Shown here in pieces: positions 8,305 to 17,692 of a stretch of DNA of 64,000 nt (positions within the stretch are counted from its first letter, which is position 1; each line of letters opens with the position of its first letter). Position numbers and translations under genes: made by a program. Source of the stretch: Burkholderia sp. SRS-46 (GTDB lineage: Bacteria; Pseudomonadota; Gammaproteobacteria; Burkholderiales; Burkholderiaceae). The stretch is taken from positions 62,001-126,000 of the forward strand of contig NZ_PTXL01000015.1 in the NCBI RefSeq assembly GCF_004343775.1, read 5' to 3'. The notes under the pieces were generated by a model that was not told where the DNA came from, did no database searches, and was given only the letters and a program-made list of their open reading frames with translations.

Positions 8305-9348
8305 ATGTCGCAAAGCAAGACCGAAAACCGCAGGATCGTCCTGAAGTCGCGCCCGGCCGGCGCGCCCACGCCGGACAACTTCGGCGCCGAAACCACCCCG
8401 GTGCCGGCGCCCGCGCCCGGCCAGGTGCTGCTGCGCGCGGTCTGGCTGTCGCTCGACCCGTATATGCGCGGCCGGATGAGCGACGCGCCGTCCTATGCGC
8501 CGCCGGTGGCGCTCGGCGACGTGATGGTCGGCGGCACGGTCAGCCGCGTCGTTGCGTCGAACCTGCCGGCGTTCCGCGAGGGCGATCTCGTCGTCGCGTC
8601 GGGCGGCTGGCAGGATTACGCGCTGTCGGACGGCAGCGACCTGATCCCGCTCGGTCGCGATTTCGCGCACCCGTCGCATGCGCTCGGCGTGCTCGGCATG
8701 CCGGGCTTCACCGCCTACACCGGCTTGCTGGAAATCGGCGAGCCGAAGGCCGGCGAGACGGTGGTCGTCTCGGCGGCGAGCGGCGCGGTCGGCGCCGTGG
8801 TCGGGCAGATCGCGAAGCTGAAGGGCTGCCGCGTGGTCGGCATCGCCGGCGGCGCGGACAAGGTCGCCTATGTGACCGGCACGCTCGGCTTCGACGCGTG
8901 CGTCGACCACCGCGACCCCGACTTTGCGCGCACACTGGCTCACGCATGCCCGAACGGCATCGACGTCTATTTCGAGAACGTCGGCGGCGCGGTGTTCGAC
9001 GCGGTGCTGCCGCTGCTGAACATCGGCGCGCGCGTGCCGGTGTGCGGACTGATCGCGCATTACAACGACACCGCGCTGCCGGCCGGCCCGGACCGCCTGC
9101 CGCTGCTGACGTCGATGCTGCTGCGCAAGCGCATCCGGATGCAGGGCTTCATCATCCTCGATCACTATGCGCAGGGTTACGCGACGTTCCTGAAGGAAAT
9201 GGGCGAGTGGGTCGCGCAAGGCAAGGTGAAGGCGCGCGAAGACGTCGTCGACGGCCTGCCGGGCGCGCCGGACGCGCTGATCGGGCTGCTCGCCGGCAAG
9301 AATTTCGGCAAGGTCGTCGTGCGCGTCGGCCCTGACGAACTGGCTTGA
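8305..9348 (+). CDS. curA: NADP-dependent alkenal/one oxidoreductase, CurA-like
   Basis: 347 aa, medium-chain (zinc-free) reductase of the CurA/leukotriene B4 12-hydroxydehydrogenase type, which reduces alpha,beta-unsaturated aldehydes and ketones with NADPH in the cytoplasm. Family marks: 'SLDPYMRGRM' near residue 45, 'GMPGFTAYTGLLEIG' before the Rossmann fold, the nucleotide loop 'VSAASGAVGAVVGQIAK' (about 155-171), and 'DVYFENVGG' (about 220). ATG 8305 is chosen: GGAGG sits 7 bases upstream, whereas the ATG at 8290 would bury this site. First gene after the second operator, so probably the main NemR-type target. The symbol is by family resemblance. Confidence 0.85.
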   Translation: MSQSKTENRRIVLKSRPAGAPTPDNFGAETTPVPAPAPGQVLLRAVWLSLDPYMRGRMSDAPSYAPPVALGDVMVGGTVSRVVASNLPAFREGDLVVASGGWQDYALSDGSDLIPLGRDFAHPSHALGVLGMPGFTAYTGLLEIGEPKAGETVVVSAASGAVGAVVGQIAKLKGCRVVGIAGGADKVAYVTGTLGFDACVDHRDPDFARTLAHACPNGIDVYFENVGGAVFDAVLPLLNIGARVPVCGLIAHYNDTALPAGPDRLPLLTSMLLRKRIRMQGFIILDHYAQGYATFLKEMGEWVAQGKVKAREDVVDGLPGAPDALIGLLAGKNFGKVVVRVGPDELA

Positions 9349-9411
9349 CCGTCATTGCTTGATGCCGCTGCGCGCGGCATTGCTTCTCCCCGATTCGACC
9401 GAGGAAACACC

Positions 9412-9714
9412 ATGTCCATCTACGTATTCGCCAGCCTGATCCCGAAACCCGAGCATGCCGCGACGGTCGAGGCCGAACTGCAGCACCTGGTCGCGGCGAC
9501 GCGCGCCGAGCCCGGCAATCGCCGCTACGACCTGTTCCGCGAGGCGGGCGGCGCACCGGGTTTCCACCTGTTCGAGGTGTACGACGACGAGCAGGCGCTG
9601 GAAGCGCATCGCGCAAGCGCGCACTATGTCGCCTATCGTGCCAAGGCCGGCGAATGGCTGGCCGAACCGCCGGTCGTGAAGGTGCTGACGGCCGTCGACG
9701 CAATCCGGCAGTAA
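9412..9714 (+). CDS. Antibiotic biosynthesis monooxygenase (ABM) domain protein
   Basis: 100 aa ferredoxin-like ABM fold, like the YgiN quinol monooxygenases. Typical features are the N-terminal strand 'SIYVFASLIPKPE', the 'EPGNRRYDLFREAG' segment, 'FHLFEVYDDEQALEAHRAS' and the terminal 'PPVVKVL' strand. Such proteins oxidise quinols or small aromatics without cofactors and act as dimers. Ribosome site GAGGAAA lies 7 bases before ATG 9412. Its place between the CurA-like reductase and the molybdenum hydroxylase suggests a role in quinone or aldehyde handling. Confidence 0.8.
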   Translation: MSIYVFASLIPKPEHAATVEAELQHLVAATRAEPGNRRYDLFREAGGAPGFHLFEVYDDEQALEAHRASAHYVAYRAKAGEWLAEPPVVKVLTAVDAIRQ

Positions 9715-9815
9715 CCGGCCGCAGCCCGCCCGCGCGAAACAAGCGCGGCGTATCGAGGAATCCGGCGCGCACGTGCCGCGCGTCGCCCCCACAACAAGCC
9801 AGCCCCGGAGGCTGA

Positions 9816-10271
9816 ATGATCACACTGAACATCAACGGCGCGAACCACGCGGTGGACGCGCCCGACGACATGCCGCTCCTCTGGGTGCTGCGCGATCTCG
9901 TCGGCCTCACCGGCACCAAGTTCGGCTGCGGCATCGCACAGTGCGGTGCGTGCACCGTGCATCTCGACGGCGTCGCGGCGCGCGCCTGCGTGCTGCCGGT
10001 CGCGGCGGTCGGCGGCCGCAAGATCACGACGATCGAGGCGGTCGGCGCGACGCCGGCGGGCCGGAAGGTCCAGCAGGCGTGGCGCGAGCTCGACGTGGTC
10101 CAGTGCGGCTATTGCCAGTCCGGGCAGGTGATGGCGGCCACCGCGCTGATCGCGTCGAACCCGCACCCGAGCGACGCCGACATCGACGCGGCCATGGCGG
10201 GCAACATCTGCCGCTGCGGCACCTACAACCGGGTTCGCGCGGCGATCAAGCAGGCCGCGAAGGAGGCCTGA
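9816..10271 (+). CDS. [2Fe-2S] small subunit of a molybdenum hydroxylase (IorA-like)
   Basis: 151 aa, the usual size for the iron-sulfur subunit of two-subunit xanthine-oxidase-family enzymes (isoquinoline 1-oxidoreductase/aldehyde oxidase type). The plant-ferredoxin-like cluster motif 'CGIAQCGACTVHLDG' with a later Cys lies around residues 40-61, and the second [2Fe-2S] motif 'CGYCQSGQ...CRCGTYNR' around 99-140. It passes electrons from the molybdenum site to an external acceptor. GGAGG is 7 bases upstream of ATG 9816. The large subunit starts 1 base after its stop, so the two are surely co-translated. Confidence 0.9.
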   Translation: MITLNINGANHAVDAPDDMPLLWVLRDLVGLTGTKFGCGIAQCGACTVHLDGVAARACVLPVAAVGGRKITTIEAVGATPAGRKVQQAWRELDVVQCGYCQSGQVMAATALIASNPHPSDADIDAAMAGNICRCGTYNRVRAAIKQAAKEA

Positions 10272-10272
10272 C

Positions 10273-12492
10273 ATGTCGCGAGGACTGATCCAGGCAGGCC
10301 AGGCCGGCGCGGGCGTGTCGCGCCGCACGTTCCTCAAGTTCGGCATGTCGCTCGGCGCGGCGGCGGGCGGCGGCCTGCTGCTCGGCTTCAGCATGCCGGC
10401 GGCGGGCGGCGATGCGCGGCGCTCGGTGATCGGCGGCGATGCGGACGAAACCCCGCGCGCCGGCGTGTTCGCGCCGAACGCGTTCGTGCAGATCGACCGC
10501 AGCGGGCAGGTCACGCTCGTGATGCCGAAGGTCGAGATGGGGCAAGGCGTCTATACGTCGCTGCCGATGCTGATCGCCGAGGAACTCGAGGTGCCGCTGG
10601 CGAACGTGACGCTCGACCATGCGCCGCCGAACGAGAAGCTGTTTTTCGATCCGCTGCTCGGCGGCCAGCTCACCGGCGGCTCGACGTCGGTCCGTTACGC
10701 ATGGGAGCCGCTGCGCCGCGCGGGCGCGACCGCGCGCACGCTGCTCGTCAACGCGGCCGCGAAGCAGTGGAGCGTCGATCCGGCCACCTGCCGCGCGGAG
10801 AACGGCGAAGTGCTGCATCCGCCGAGCGGGCGCCGCGCGTCATACGGCCAGCTCGCGGACGCCGCGGCGAAGCTGCCGGTGCCGAAGGACGTCGCGCTGA
10901 AGAAGCCGGCCGATTTCAAGCTGGTCGGCAAGCCGGTCAAGCGCCTCGATTCGCCGGAGAAGGTCGACGGCACCGCGCAGTTCGGGCTCGACGTGCGGCT
11001 GCCGGGCATGGTGTATGCGGTGATCGTCAACAGCCCGGTGTTCGGCGGCACGGTCGCGAGCGTCGACGATACCTCTGCGAAGCAGATCCGCGGCGTGCGC
11101 CAGGTCGTGCGCGCGGACAACGCGGTCGCGGTGGTCGGCGATCACACGTGGGCGGCCAAGCGCGGCGCGTCGGCGCTGGTCGTGAAGTGGAACGAAGGCG
11201 CGGGCGCGAAGGTGTCGACCCGCGACATCGCCGCCGATCACGCCCGCGCGGCGGACAGCGGCAAGGGCGCGGTCGCGCGCAAGGACGGCGACGTCGACAA
11301 GGCATTCGCGAACGCGAAGACGCGCGTCGACGCGGTGTACGAGCAGCCGTTGCTCGCGCACGCGACGATGGAGCCGGTCAACTGCACGGTGCACGTGCGG
11401 CCCGACGGCTGCGAGATCTGGCTCGGCACGCAGGTGCCGACGCGCGCGCTCGATGCGGTGCAGCAGATCACGGGGTTCCCGCGCGAGAAGATCGTCGTGA
11501 ACAACCATCTGCTCGGCGGCGGTTTCGGCCGCCGGCTCGAAGTCGACATGGTCGTGCAGGCGGTGAAGGTCGCGAAGCAGGTCAACGCGCCCGTGAAGGT
11601 GATCTGGACCCGCGAGGAAGATATCCAGCACGACATGTACCGGCCGTATTACTACGACAAGATCTCGGCCGGCCTCGACGCGAACGGCAGGCCGATCGCG
11701 TGGCGGCACCGGATCGTCGGCTCGTCGATCATGGCGCGCTTCGCGCCGCCCGCGTTCCAGAACGGCGTCGACCCCGACGCGGTCGAGGTCGCGGCCGAGC
11801 TGCCGTACGACCTGCCGAACCAGCTCGTCGACTACGTGCGGCAGGAGCCGCGCCACGTGCCGACCGCGTTCTGGCGCGGCGTCGGGCCGACGCGCGGCAC
11901 GTTCGTCGTCGAGAGCTTCATCGACGAGCTCGCCGCGCAGGCGAAGGCCGATCCGGTGCAGTACCGCCGCGCGCTGCTCGGCAAGGCGCCGCGTGCGCGC
12001 AACGTGCTCGAGGTTGCGACCAAGGCGGCCGGCTGGGGCACGCCGCTGCCGAAGGGGCAAGGGCGCGGCGTGTCGGTGATGCATGCGTTCGGCAGCTTCT
12101 TCTCGATCGTCGTCGACGTCGCGGTGGACGACGGCGACGTGCAGGTCAAGCGCGTCGTGTGCGCGGTCGACTGCGGGATGGTCGTCAACCCGAACACGAT
12201 CGAGGCGCAGGTGCAGGGCGGCATCATCTTCGGGATCACGGGCGCGCTGTACGGCGAGATCACGATCGAGAACGGCCGCGTGATGCAGAGCAACTTCACC
12301 GACTACCGGATGCTGCGGATCAACGAGACGCCGCCGATCGACGTGCACATCGTGAAGAGCGCGGAGGCGCCCGGCGGGATCGGCGAACCGGGCACGGCCG
12401 CGACCGCGGCCGCGGTGTCGAACGCGATCTTCGCGGCGACCGGCACGCGCCTGCGCAAGCTGCCGGTCGGCAGCCAGCTCAAAACCGCCTGA
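10273..12492 (+). CDS. Molybdopterin large subunit, IorB-like aldehyde/N-heterocycle oxidoreductase
   Basis: 739 aa. Residues 16-45 carry a twin-arginine signal ('SRRTFLKFGMSL' then a hydrophobic stretch), so the heterodimer is probably exported folded to the periplasm by the Tat system. The body shows the duplicated molybdopterin-binding domains of the IorB type, with the signatures 'VEMGQGVYTSLPMLIAEEL', 'GGGFGRRLEVD' and 'GIGEPGTAA', the last holding the Glu expected to activate the hydroxylation water. Substrates in this family are aldehydes and N-heterocycles; the next gene, a cytochrome c, is the usual electron acceptor. The specific substrate cannot be read from the sequence. Confidence 0.88.
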   Translation: MSRGLIQAGQAGAGVSRRTFLKFGMSLGAAAGGGLLLGFSMPAAGGDARRSVIGGDADETPRAGVFAPNAFVQIDRSGQVTLVMPKVEMGQGVYTSLPMLIAEELEVPLANVTLDHAPPNEKLFFDPLLGGQLTGGSTSVRYAWEPLRRAGATARTLLVNAAAKQWSVDPATCRAENGEVLHPPSGRRASYGQLADAAAKLPVPKDVALKKPADFKLVGKPVKRLDSPEKVDGTAQFGLDVRLPGMVYAVIVNSPVFGGTVASVDDTSAKQIRGVRQVVRADNAVAVVGDHTWAAKRGASALVVKWNEGAGAKVSTRDIAADHARAADSGKGAVARKDGDVDKAFANAKTRVDAVYEQPLLAHATMEPVNCTVHVRPDGCEIWLGTQVPTRALDAVQQITGFPREKIVVNNHLLGGGFGRRLEVDMVVQAVKVAKQVNAPVKVIWTREEDIQHDMYRPYYYDKISAGLDANGRPIAWRHRIVGSSIMARFAPPAFQNGVDPDAVEVAAELPYDLPNQLVDYVRQEPRHVPTAFWRGVGPTRGTFVVESFIDELAAQAKADPVQYRRALLGKAPRARNVLEVATKAAGWGTPLPKGQGRGVSVMHAFGSFFSIVVDVAVDDGDVQVKRVVCAVDCGMVVNPNTIEAQVQGGIIFGITGALYGEITIENGRVMQSNFTDYRMLRINETPPIDVHIVKSAEAPGGIGEPGTAATAAAVSNAIFAATGTRLRKLPVGSQLKTA

Positions 12493-12506
12493 CATCGAGG
12501 TGACGG

Positions 12507-13811
12507 ATGATTAGAAACTTGACCCTGGCGCGCGTCGCGCAGGCGCTCGGCGCGGCCGCTGTCGCGGCCGTCACGCTGGCGGCCGGCCCGGCCGCGCGGG
12601 CCGCCGTGCCCGACGCCGCGCTGGTCGCGCGCGGCGCGTATCTCGCGAAGGCCGGCGACTGCATCGCATGCCACACCGCGCCGCACGGCACGCCGTTCGC
12701 GGGCGGCCTGAAGATGGACACGCCGATGGGCGCGATCTACACGACCAACATCACGCCGGATCCGGACACCGGCATCGGCCGCTACACGGAAGCCGACTTC
12801 GCGCGCGCAGTGCGTGCGGGCGTCGCGCAGGACGGCCACAACCTGTACCCGGCGATGCCGTATCCGTCGTACGCGAAGCTCAAGGACGACGACGTCAAGG
12901 CGCTCTACGCGTACTTCATGCGCGGCGTCGAGCCGGTGAAGCAGCCGAATCGCGCAGCCGACATTCCATGGCCGCTGAACATGCGCTGGCCGCTGAAGCT
13001 GTGGAACGCGGTGTTCCTCGACACGACGGCCTACGCGGACAAGCCCGGCAAGGATGCGGTATGGAATCGCGGCGCGTACCTCGTGCAGGGGCTCGGGCAC
13101 TGCGGGTCGTGCCACACGCCGCGCGGCGTCGGCTTCCAGGAGAAGGCGCTCGACGATGGCGGCGCGGCGTTCCTGGCCGGCGCGCCGATCGACAACTGGT
13201 TCGCGTCGAACCTGACCGGCGAGCACAATACGGGGCTCGGCCGCTGGAGCGAGGCAGACATCGCGCAGTTCCTGAAGACCGGCGCGAACCAGCATGCGAC
13301 GGCGTTCGGCTCGATGGTGAGCGTGATCAACCACAGCACGCAAGCGCTCACCGACGACGACCTGACGGCGATGTCCCGCTACCTGAAATCGCTGCCGACG
13401 GCGGGCGGCACGGGCGCGCCGCCTTACCGCGAGGACGCGAAGGCGACGCAGGCGGTGCTGCTGCGGCCGGCGAACGACGCGGGCGCGAAGGTGTACACCG
13501 CGTACTGCATGCACTGCCACGGCACCGACGGCAAGGCGTTCGCGCCGCTGCTCGCGCCGCTCGCGGGCAATCCGAACGTGCTGGAGCGTGACGCGACGTC
13601 GCTGATCAACGTGACGCTGAACGGCAGCGAGACGCTGGTGATCGACGGCGTGCCGTCCGCGTACCCGATGCCGGCGTTCGCGAACCAGCTGAACGACCGG
13701 CAGATCGCCGACGTGCTGACCTTCATGCGCGCGGGCTGGAACAACGGCGCGCCGGCCGTGCAGGCGTCGGAGGTCGCGAAGCTGCGCAAGGCGACGCAGG
13801 CGGCGCGCTGA
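12507..13811 (+). CDS. Three-haem membrane cytochrome c (alcohol/aldehyde dehydrogenase cytochrome subunit type)
   Basis: 434 aa with a signal or anchor segment (residues about 10-33) and three CxxCH haem motifs: CIACH near residue 52, CGSCH near 199 and CMHCH near 335. This is the arrangement of the cytochrome subunit of acetic-acid-bacterial alcohol and aldehyde dehydrogenases and of its partners in IorAB-like enzymes, passing electrons to ubiquinone or a terminal oxidase. It follows the molybdenum subunit by 14 bp with a GAGGTGACGG ribosome site, so the three genes likely form one periplasmic respiratory oxidoreductase. Confidence 0.9.
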   Translation: MIRNLTLARVAQALGAAAVAAVTLAAGPAARAAVPDAALVARGAYLAKAGDCIACHTAPHGTPFAGGLKMDTPMGAIYTTNITPDPDTGIGRYTEADFARAVRAGVAQDGHNLYPAMPYPSYAKLKDDDVKALYAYFMRGVEPVKQPNRAADIPWPLNMRWPLKLWNAVFLDTTAYADKPGKDAVWNRGAYLVQGLGHCGSCHTPRGVGFQEKALDDGGAAFLAGAPIDNWFASNLTGEHNTGLGRWSEADIAQFLKTGANQHATAFGSMVSVINHSTQALTDDDLTAMSRYLKSLPTAGGTGAPPYREDAKATQAVLLRPANDAGAKVYTAYCMHCHGTDGKAFAPLLAPLAGNPNVLERDATSLINVTLNGSETLVIDGVPSAYPMPAFANQLNDRQIADVLTFMRAGWNNGAPAVQASEVAKLRKATQAAR

Positions 13812-13983
13812 GTGTCGAGCATTGAGCGCGGCCCGGTGTCGCGCATGAAAGCCGAAAGGCGGGTATGCTGCCTGCCGACGAGGCCGCCGCCGCGCGCACT
13901 GCGCGCCGGCGGCGGTCCGGTTGACCGGTGCGCCCTCGTTCGCGAGCCGGCGCGCATTTTTGACGCAAAGCAGAGGTGTCTGG

Positions 13984-15429
13984 ATGGCTAACGTGACTTA
14001 TACGGATACGCAACTCCTGATCGACGGCGAGTGGACCGACGCGGCGAGCGGCAAGACGATCGACGTCGTCAACCCGGCAACCGGCAAGGTGATCGGCAAG
14101 GTCGCCCACGCGGGCATCGCCGATCTCGACCGCGCGCTGGCCGCCGCGCAGCGCGGCTTCGAGCAATGGCGCCGGGTGCCCGCGCACGAGCGCGCGGCGA
14201 CGATGCGCCGCGCGGCCGCGCTGGTGCGCGAACGCGCGGACGCGATCGCGCAGCTGATGACGCAGGAGCAGGGCAAGCCGCTGATCGAGGCGCGCGTCGA
14301 AGTGCTGTCGGCGGCGGACATCATCGAATGGTTCGCGGACGAAGGGCGCCGCGTGTACGGCCGGATCGTCCCGCCGCGCAACCTCGGCGCGCAGCAGACG
14401 GTCGTGAAGGAGCCGGTCGGCCCGGTCGCCGCGTTCACGCCGTGGAATTTCCCGGTCAACCAGGTGGTGCGCAAGCTGAGCGCCGCGCTCGCGACCGGCT
14501 GCTCGTTCCTGGTAAAGGCGCCGGAGGAAACCCCGGCATCGCCGGCCGCGCTGCTGCGCGCGTTCGTCGATGCGGGCGTGCCGGCCGGCGTGATCGGCCT
14601 CGTGTTCGGCGATCCGGCCGAGATTTCCGCCTACCTGATTCCGCATCCGGTGATCCGCAAGGTGACGTTCACGGGCTCGACGCCGGTCGGCAAGCAGCTC
14701 GCGTCGCTGGCGGGCCTGCACATGAAGCGCGCGACGATGGAACTCGGCGGGCATGCACCGGTGATCGTCGCCGAGGACGCGGACGTCGCGCTTGCGGTGA
14801 AGGCGGCCGGCGGCGCGAAATTCCGCAACGCGGGGCAGGTCTGCATTTCGCCGACGCGCTTTCTCGTGCACAACAGCATCCGCGACGAATTCACGCGCGC
14901 GCTCGTCAAGCATGCCGAAGGGCTGAAGGTCGGCAACGGGCTGGAAGAAGGCACGACGCTCGGCGCGCTGGCGAACCCGCGCCGGCTCACCGCGATGGCG
15001 TCGGTGATCGAGAACGCGCGCGCGGTCGGCGCACGCGTGGCGACGGGCGGCGAGCGGATCGGCACGGAAGGCAACTTCTTCGCGCCGACCGTGCTGGCCG
15101 ACGTGCCGCTCGAGGCGGACGTGTTCAACAACGAACCGTTCGGCCCGGTCGCGGCGATCCGCGGCTTCGACCGCCTCGACGACGCGATCGCGGAAGCGAA
15201 CCGCCTGCCGTACGGTCTCGCGGGCTACGCGTTCACGCGTTCGTTCGCGAACGTGCACCTGCTCACGCAGCGCCTCGAAGTGGGGATGCTGTGGATCAAC
15301 CAGCCGGCGACGCCGTGGCCGGAAATGCCGTTCGGCGGCGTGAAGGATTCGGGCTACGGTTCGGAAGGCGGGCCGGAAGCGCTCGAGCCGTATCTCGTCA
15401 CGAAGTCGGTGACGGTGATGGCCGTCTGA
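13984..15429 (+). CDS. NAD(P)-dependent aldehyde dehydrogenase (succinate-semialdehyde dehydrogenase type)
   Basis: 481 aa, standard length. Catalytic residues are visible: Glu253 in 'MELGGHAP' and Cys287 in 'GQVCISP', with the oxyanion/cofactor segments 'AFTPWNFPVNQ' (near 148) and 'FTGSTPVGK'. This motif set is closest to GabD-like enzymes (NAD-dependent succinate-semialdehyde dehydrogenase), oxidising an aldehyde to its acid in the cytoplasm. ATG 13984 has AGAGG 9 bases upstream; the longer frame upstream lacks coding character. A 172-bp gap separates it from the cytochrome gene, so it may have its own promoter while still belonging to the aldehyde-handling set. Confidence 0.87.
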   Translation: MANVTYTDTQLLIDGEWTDAASGKTIDVVNPATGKVIGKVAHAGIADLDRALAAAQRGFEQWRRVPAHERAATMRRAAALVRERADAIAQLMTQEQGKPLIEARVEVLSAADIIEWFADEGRRVYGRIVPPRNLGAQQTVVKEPVGPVAAFTPWNFPVNQVVRKLSAALATGCSFLVKAPEETPASPAALLRAFVDAGVPAGVIGLVFGDPAEISAYLIPHPVIRKVTFTGSTPVGKQLASLAGLHMKRATMELGGHAPVIVAEDADVALAVKAAGGAKFRNAGQVCISPTRFLVHNSIRDEFTRALVKHAEGLKVGNGLEEGTTLGALANPRRLTAMASVIENARAVGARVATGGERIGTEGNFFAPTVLADVPLEADVFNNEPFGPVAAIRGFDRLDDAIAEANRLPYGLAGYAFTRSFANVHLLTQRLEVGMLWINQPATPWPEMPFGGVKDSGYGSEGGPEALEPYLVTKSVTVMAV

Positions 15430-15442
15430 CGATGGCCGGATC

Positions 15443-15464
15443 GGCCGCCGGGGTGCCGGCGGCC
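15443..15464 (+). terminator. GC hairpin after the aldehyde dehydrogenase gene
   Basis: GGCCGCCGG-GGTG-CCGGCGGCC, a perfect 9-bp stem with a 4-base loop 13 bases after the stop. No T tract follows. A second smaller hairpin (TGCGGG/CCCGCA, 15482-15499) is placed to serve the convergent gene on the other strand. Confidence 0.5.
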
Positions 15465-15507
15465 GTTGCGGGGCGCGTGCGTGCGGGTTTGCGCCCGCAA
15501 CGCACGC

Positions 15508-17445
15508 TCACGGCGTCCAGCGATACACGTTGATGCTGTTGCCCTTGACGTGGTTCTTCGTCACCACGTACTCGCCCGTCGAGCGGCGGTAGGCCCGGAT
15601 GCCGTACATCGAATCGATCGCGCTGCTGGTGTCCACGGTGCTGCCGCTGGTGTTGACCAGCGTGGCGTCGAGCTTGCCGGTGGTGAGGTTGAACGCGTCG
15701 ATGTCGGGCCGGGCCGGCACGCTGCCGCCGAACCAGTAGCCGACGAACAGGTGGTTGCCGGCCGCGTCGAGCGCCTTGGCGCCGGTGGCGGGCAGGGTGA
15801 TCACCGGATTCGGCTGCGTGGTGTTGCCCGCGCGCCAGCCGTGATACACCTCGATCCGCGTGCCGATCGCCGTCCAGTCGGTGCTGCCGACGATGCCCTG
15901 GCCGAGAACCATCGTGTCGCTGTCCGCGAGGTAGACGATGCGCGTCAGCGGCTGGACGCTCGCGGGCACGGGGGTCGGGACACCGGGCCCCCATGCCGGC
16001 TTGCCGCCCGCGTCGAAGCCGGTCAGCGGGTAGTGATAGATCGAACCGGTCTTGTCGAGGCCGGCCCATACGTCGCCGTTGCTGTCGAGGCTGAAGCCGC
16101 TCGACACGCGCCGGGTCGTATTGAACGCGGGGCCCGGCAGCGACGCATCCGGAATGGCGACGTAGCCGTTCGCCGCGTTGAAGTGGAAAAAGTAGAAGAC
16201 CGGCGGGTTCTGGCCGGCCGCCACGAGAATCCGGTGCGCGCCGACGGCGGTGAGCAATCCGAAATGCTCGTCGCGCTGCGTGTCGTTCATGTCGATGCGC
16301 GGGTCCGACGGGTACGTGAACGGGTCGACGGTGTTCGCGACGAAGGTGCCGCCCGCGGTGCCGCCGTAGATGTGCGTGCCGCCATAGAACAGCGCGCCGT
16401 CCGTGGCCGGGTCCGGCGCGGCGATGCCCTCGAAGTTGAGGGACTGCAGCGTCCACTGCAGCGTGCCGGCGCTGTCGTACGCATGAATGTCGGTCGCGCC
16501 GTTGCGGCCGAGATCCCAGCTGCCGCCCCACGGGTTGTTGAGCACGTAGAGGTTGCCGGCCGCGTCCTTGCCGAGGCCCGCGACGCGCGTGAAGCGCTTC
16601 GCGCCAACCTGGCCTTTGATGCCCGTCGTGGCGTCGAGATACCCGCCCCGAACGCCGAAGGTGCCGGCCAGCGCCGGCGTGCCCGACACCGTGTAGCGCT
16701 TGATGTTCATGTCGGGGCCTTCGTCCCCTACCAGCAACTGCTGCGACGACGCATCGAAGTAGAGCGCCGACGGCTGCGACCCGGCGGGCATCCGAATCGT
16801 GTTCAGCGGCGCGCCGCTCGGGCCCAAGCCGACGACCGTGCCCGCGCTTTTCTGCGCGACCCAGACGTTGCCCGCGCCATCCACGGCGAGCGCGCCGGGG
16901 CTCGACACGGCGAGGTCCCGCTGCCACGCGCCGGCGGTGGTGAAGACCCGCACGCGATTGCCGTAGAAGTCGCTCGCGTAGAGGAGCGAGCCTGCGGTGG
17001 TGAGCCCGGTGACGACGTCGATCCGCGGCTGGTTGGTTGCCGCGCTGACCTGAATGAGCAGCTCGCGCGCCTTGGTGGCGCGGTTGTATCGGCCTACCGC
17101 GCCGGTTCCATACCCCTTGCCGGCCTGCAGCGCCACGAAGAGCGACGTGGCGTTGCCCGTGATCGCGCTGCCCTGGAACTCCGCATGCGTGCCGATCGAG
17201 CCGAGGCTCTTGTGGTTCTGGTAGATCGCGACGCCGCCCTCGTATTCATCCCACATCGACGCCGTATGGATCACGCCTTCGGGCGCGACCCACATCGAAC
17301 GCGCGGTGTTGCCGACGTGGGCGGCGAGGGTGCCGTAGGTGTTCGCCAGCCAGTCGGTGGTGTTGGGCGCCGCGTGGCCCGCGGGCGCCATCGTCGCGAG
17401 CGCGGCGGCGAGCAGCGCGGCATGGATGCGTTTTTTTTCTGCCAT
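15508..17445 (-). CDS. Secreted beta-propeller (NHL/SMP-30-like) protein
   Basis: 645 aa. Signal peptide at residues 1-26 ('KKRIHAALLAAALATMAP', cleavage after GHA). The mature part shows repeated blades of the NHL/SMP-30 kind: 'PGALAVDGAGNVWVAQKSAG', 'VAGLGKDAAGNLYVLNN', 'FSLDSNGDVWAGLDKTGSI', 'KALDAAGNHLFVGYWFGG'. Probably a periplasmic or secreted binding or hydrolytic propeller; no catalytic set is certain. ATG 17445 is chosen because AGGAGAG lies 9 bases upstream and the signal peptide starts there. Convergent with the aldehyde dehydrogenase. No functional partner is evident nearby. Confidence 0.75.
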   Translation of the reverse strand: MAEKKRIHAALLAAALATMAPAGHAAPNTTDWLANTYGTLAAHVGNTARSMWVAPEGVIHTASMWDEYEGGVAIYQNHKSLGSIGTHAEFQGSAITGNATSLFVALQAGKGYGTGAVGRYNRATKARELLIQVSAATNQPRIDVVTGLTTAGSLLYASDFYGNRVRVFTTAGAWQRDLAVSSPGALAVDGAGNVWVAQKSAGTVVGLGPSGAPLNTIRMPAGSQPSALYFDASSQQLLVGDEGPDMNIKRYTVSGTPALAGTFGVRGGYLDATTGIKGQVGAKRFTRVAGLGKDAAGNLYVLNNPWGGSWDLGRNGATDIHAYDSAGTLQWTLQSLNFEGIAAPDPATDGALFYGGTHIYGGTAGGTFVANTVDPFTYPSDPRIDMNDTQRDEHFGLLTAVGAHRILVAAGQNPPVFYFFHFNAANGYVAIPDASLPGPAFNTTRRVSSGFSLDSNGDVWAGLDKTGSIYHYPLTGFDAGGKPAWGPGVPTPVPASVQPLTRIVYLADSDTMVLGQGIVGSTDWTAIGTRIEVYHGWRAGNTTQPNPVITLPATGAKALDAAGNHLFVGYWFGGSVPARPDIDAFNLTTGKLDATLVNTSGSTVDTSSAIDSMYGIRAYRRSTGEYVVTKNHVKGNSINVYRWTP

Positions 17446-17692
17446 GACTGATGCTCTCCTGAATGTGGCAATCATTCGCACGAGTCGACACCGCGATCGG
17501 TAAAACCTTCCTCGGGATCGTCCGGCGCAGTCTGCATGAGGTCCAGCGTACTGTCGGCATGTGACAGGACGCGCATGCGTGCTTGCTTCGGGATTCATGC
17601 GAGACGAAGGGGGGATCACGCACGGCCGATCCGCCTTGCGCGATGAACGGCGTGCGTGCCCGATGGGGAGGCTTGCTGCGTCGCGCGGCCGC

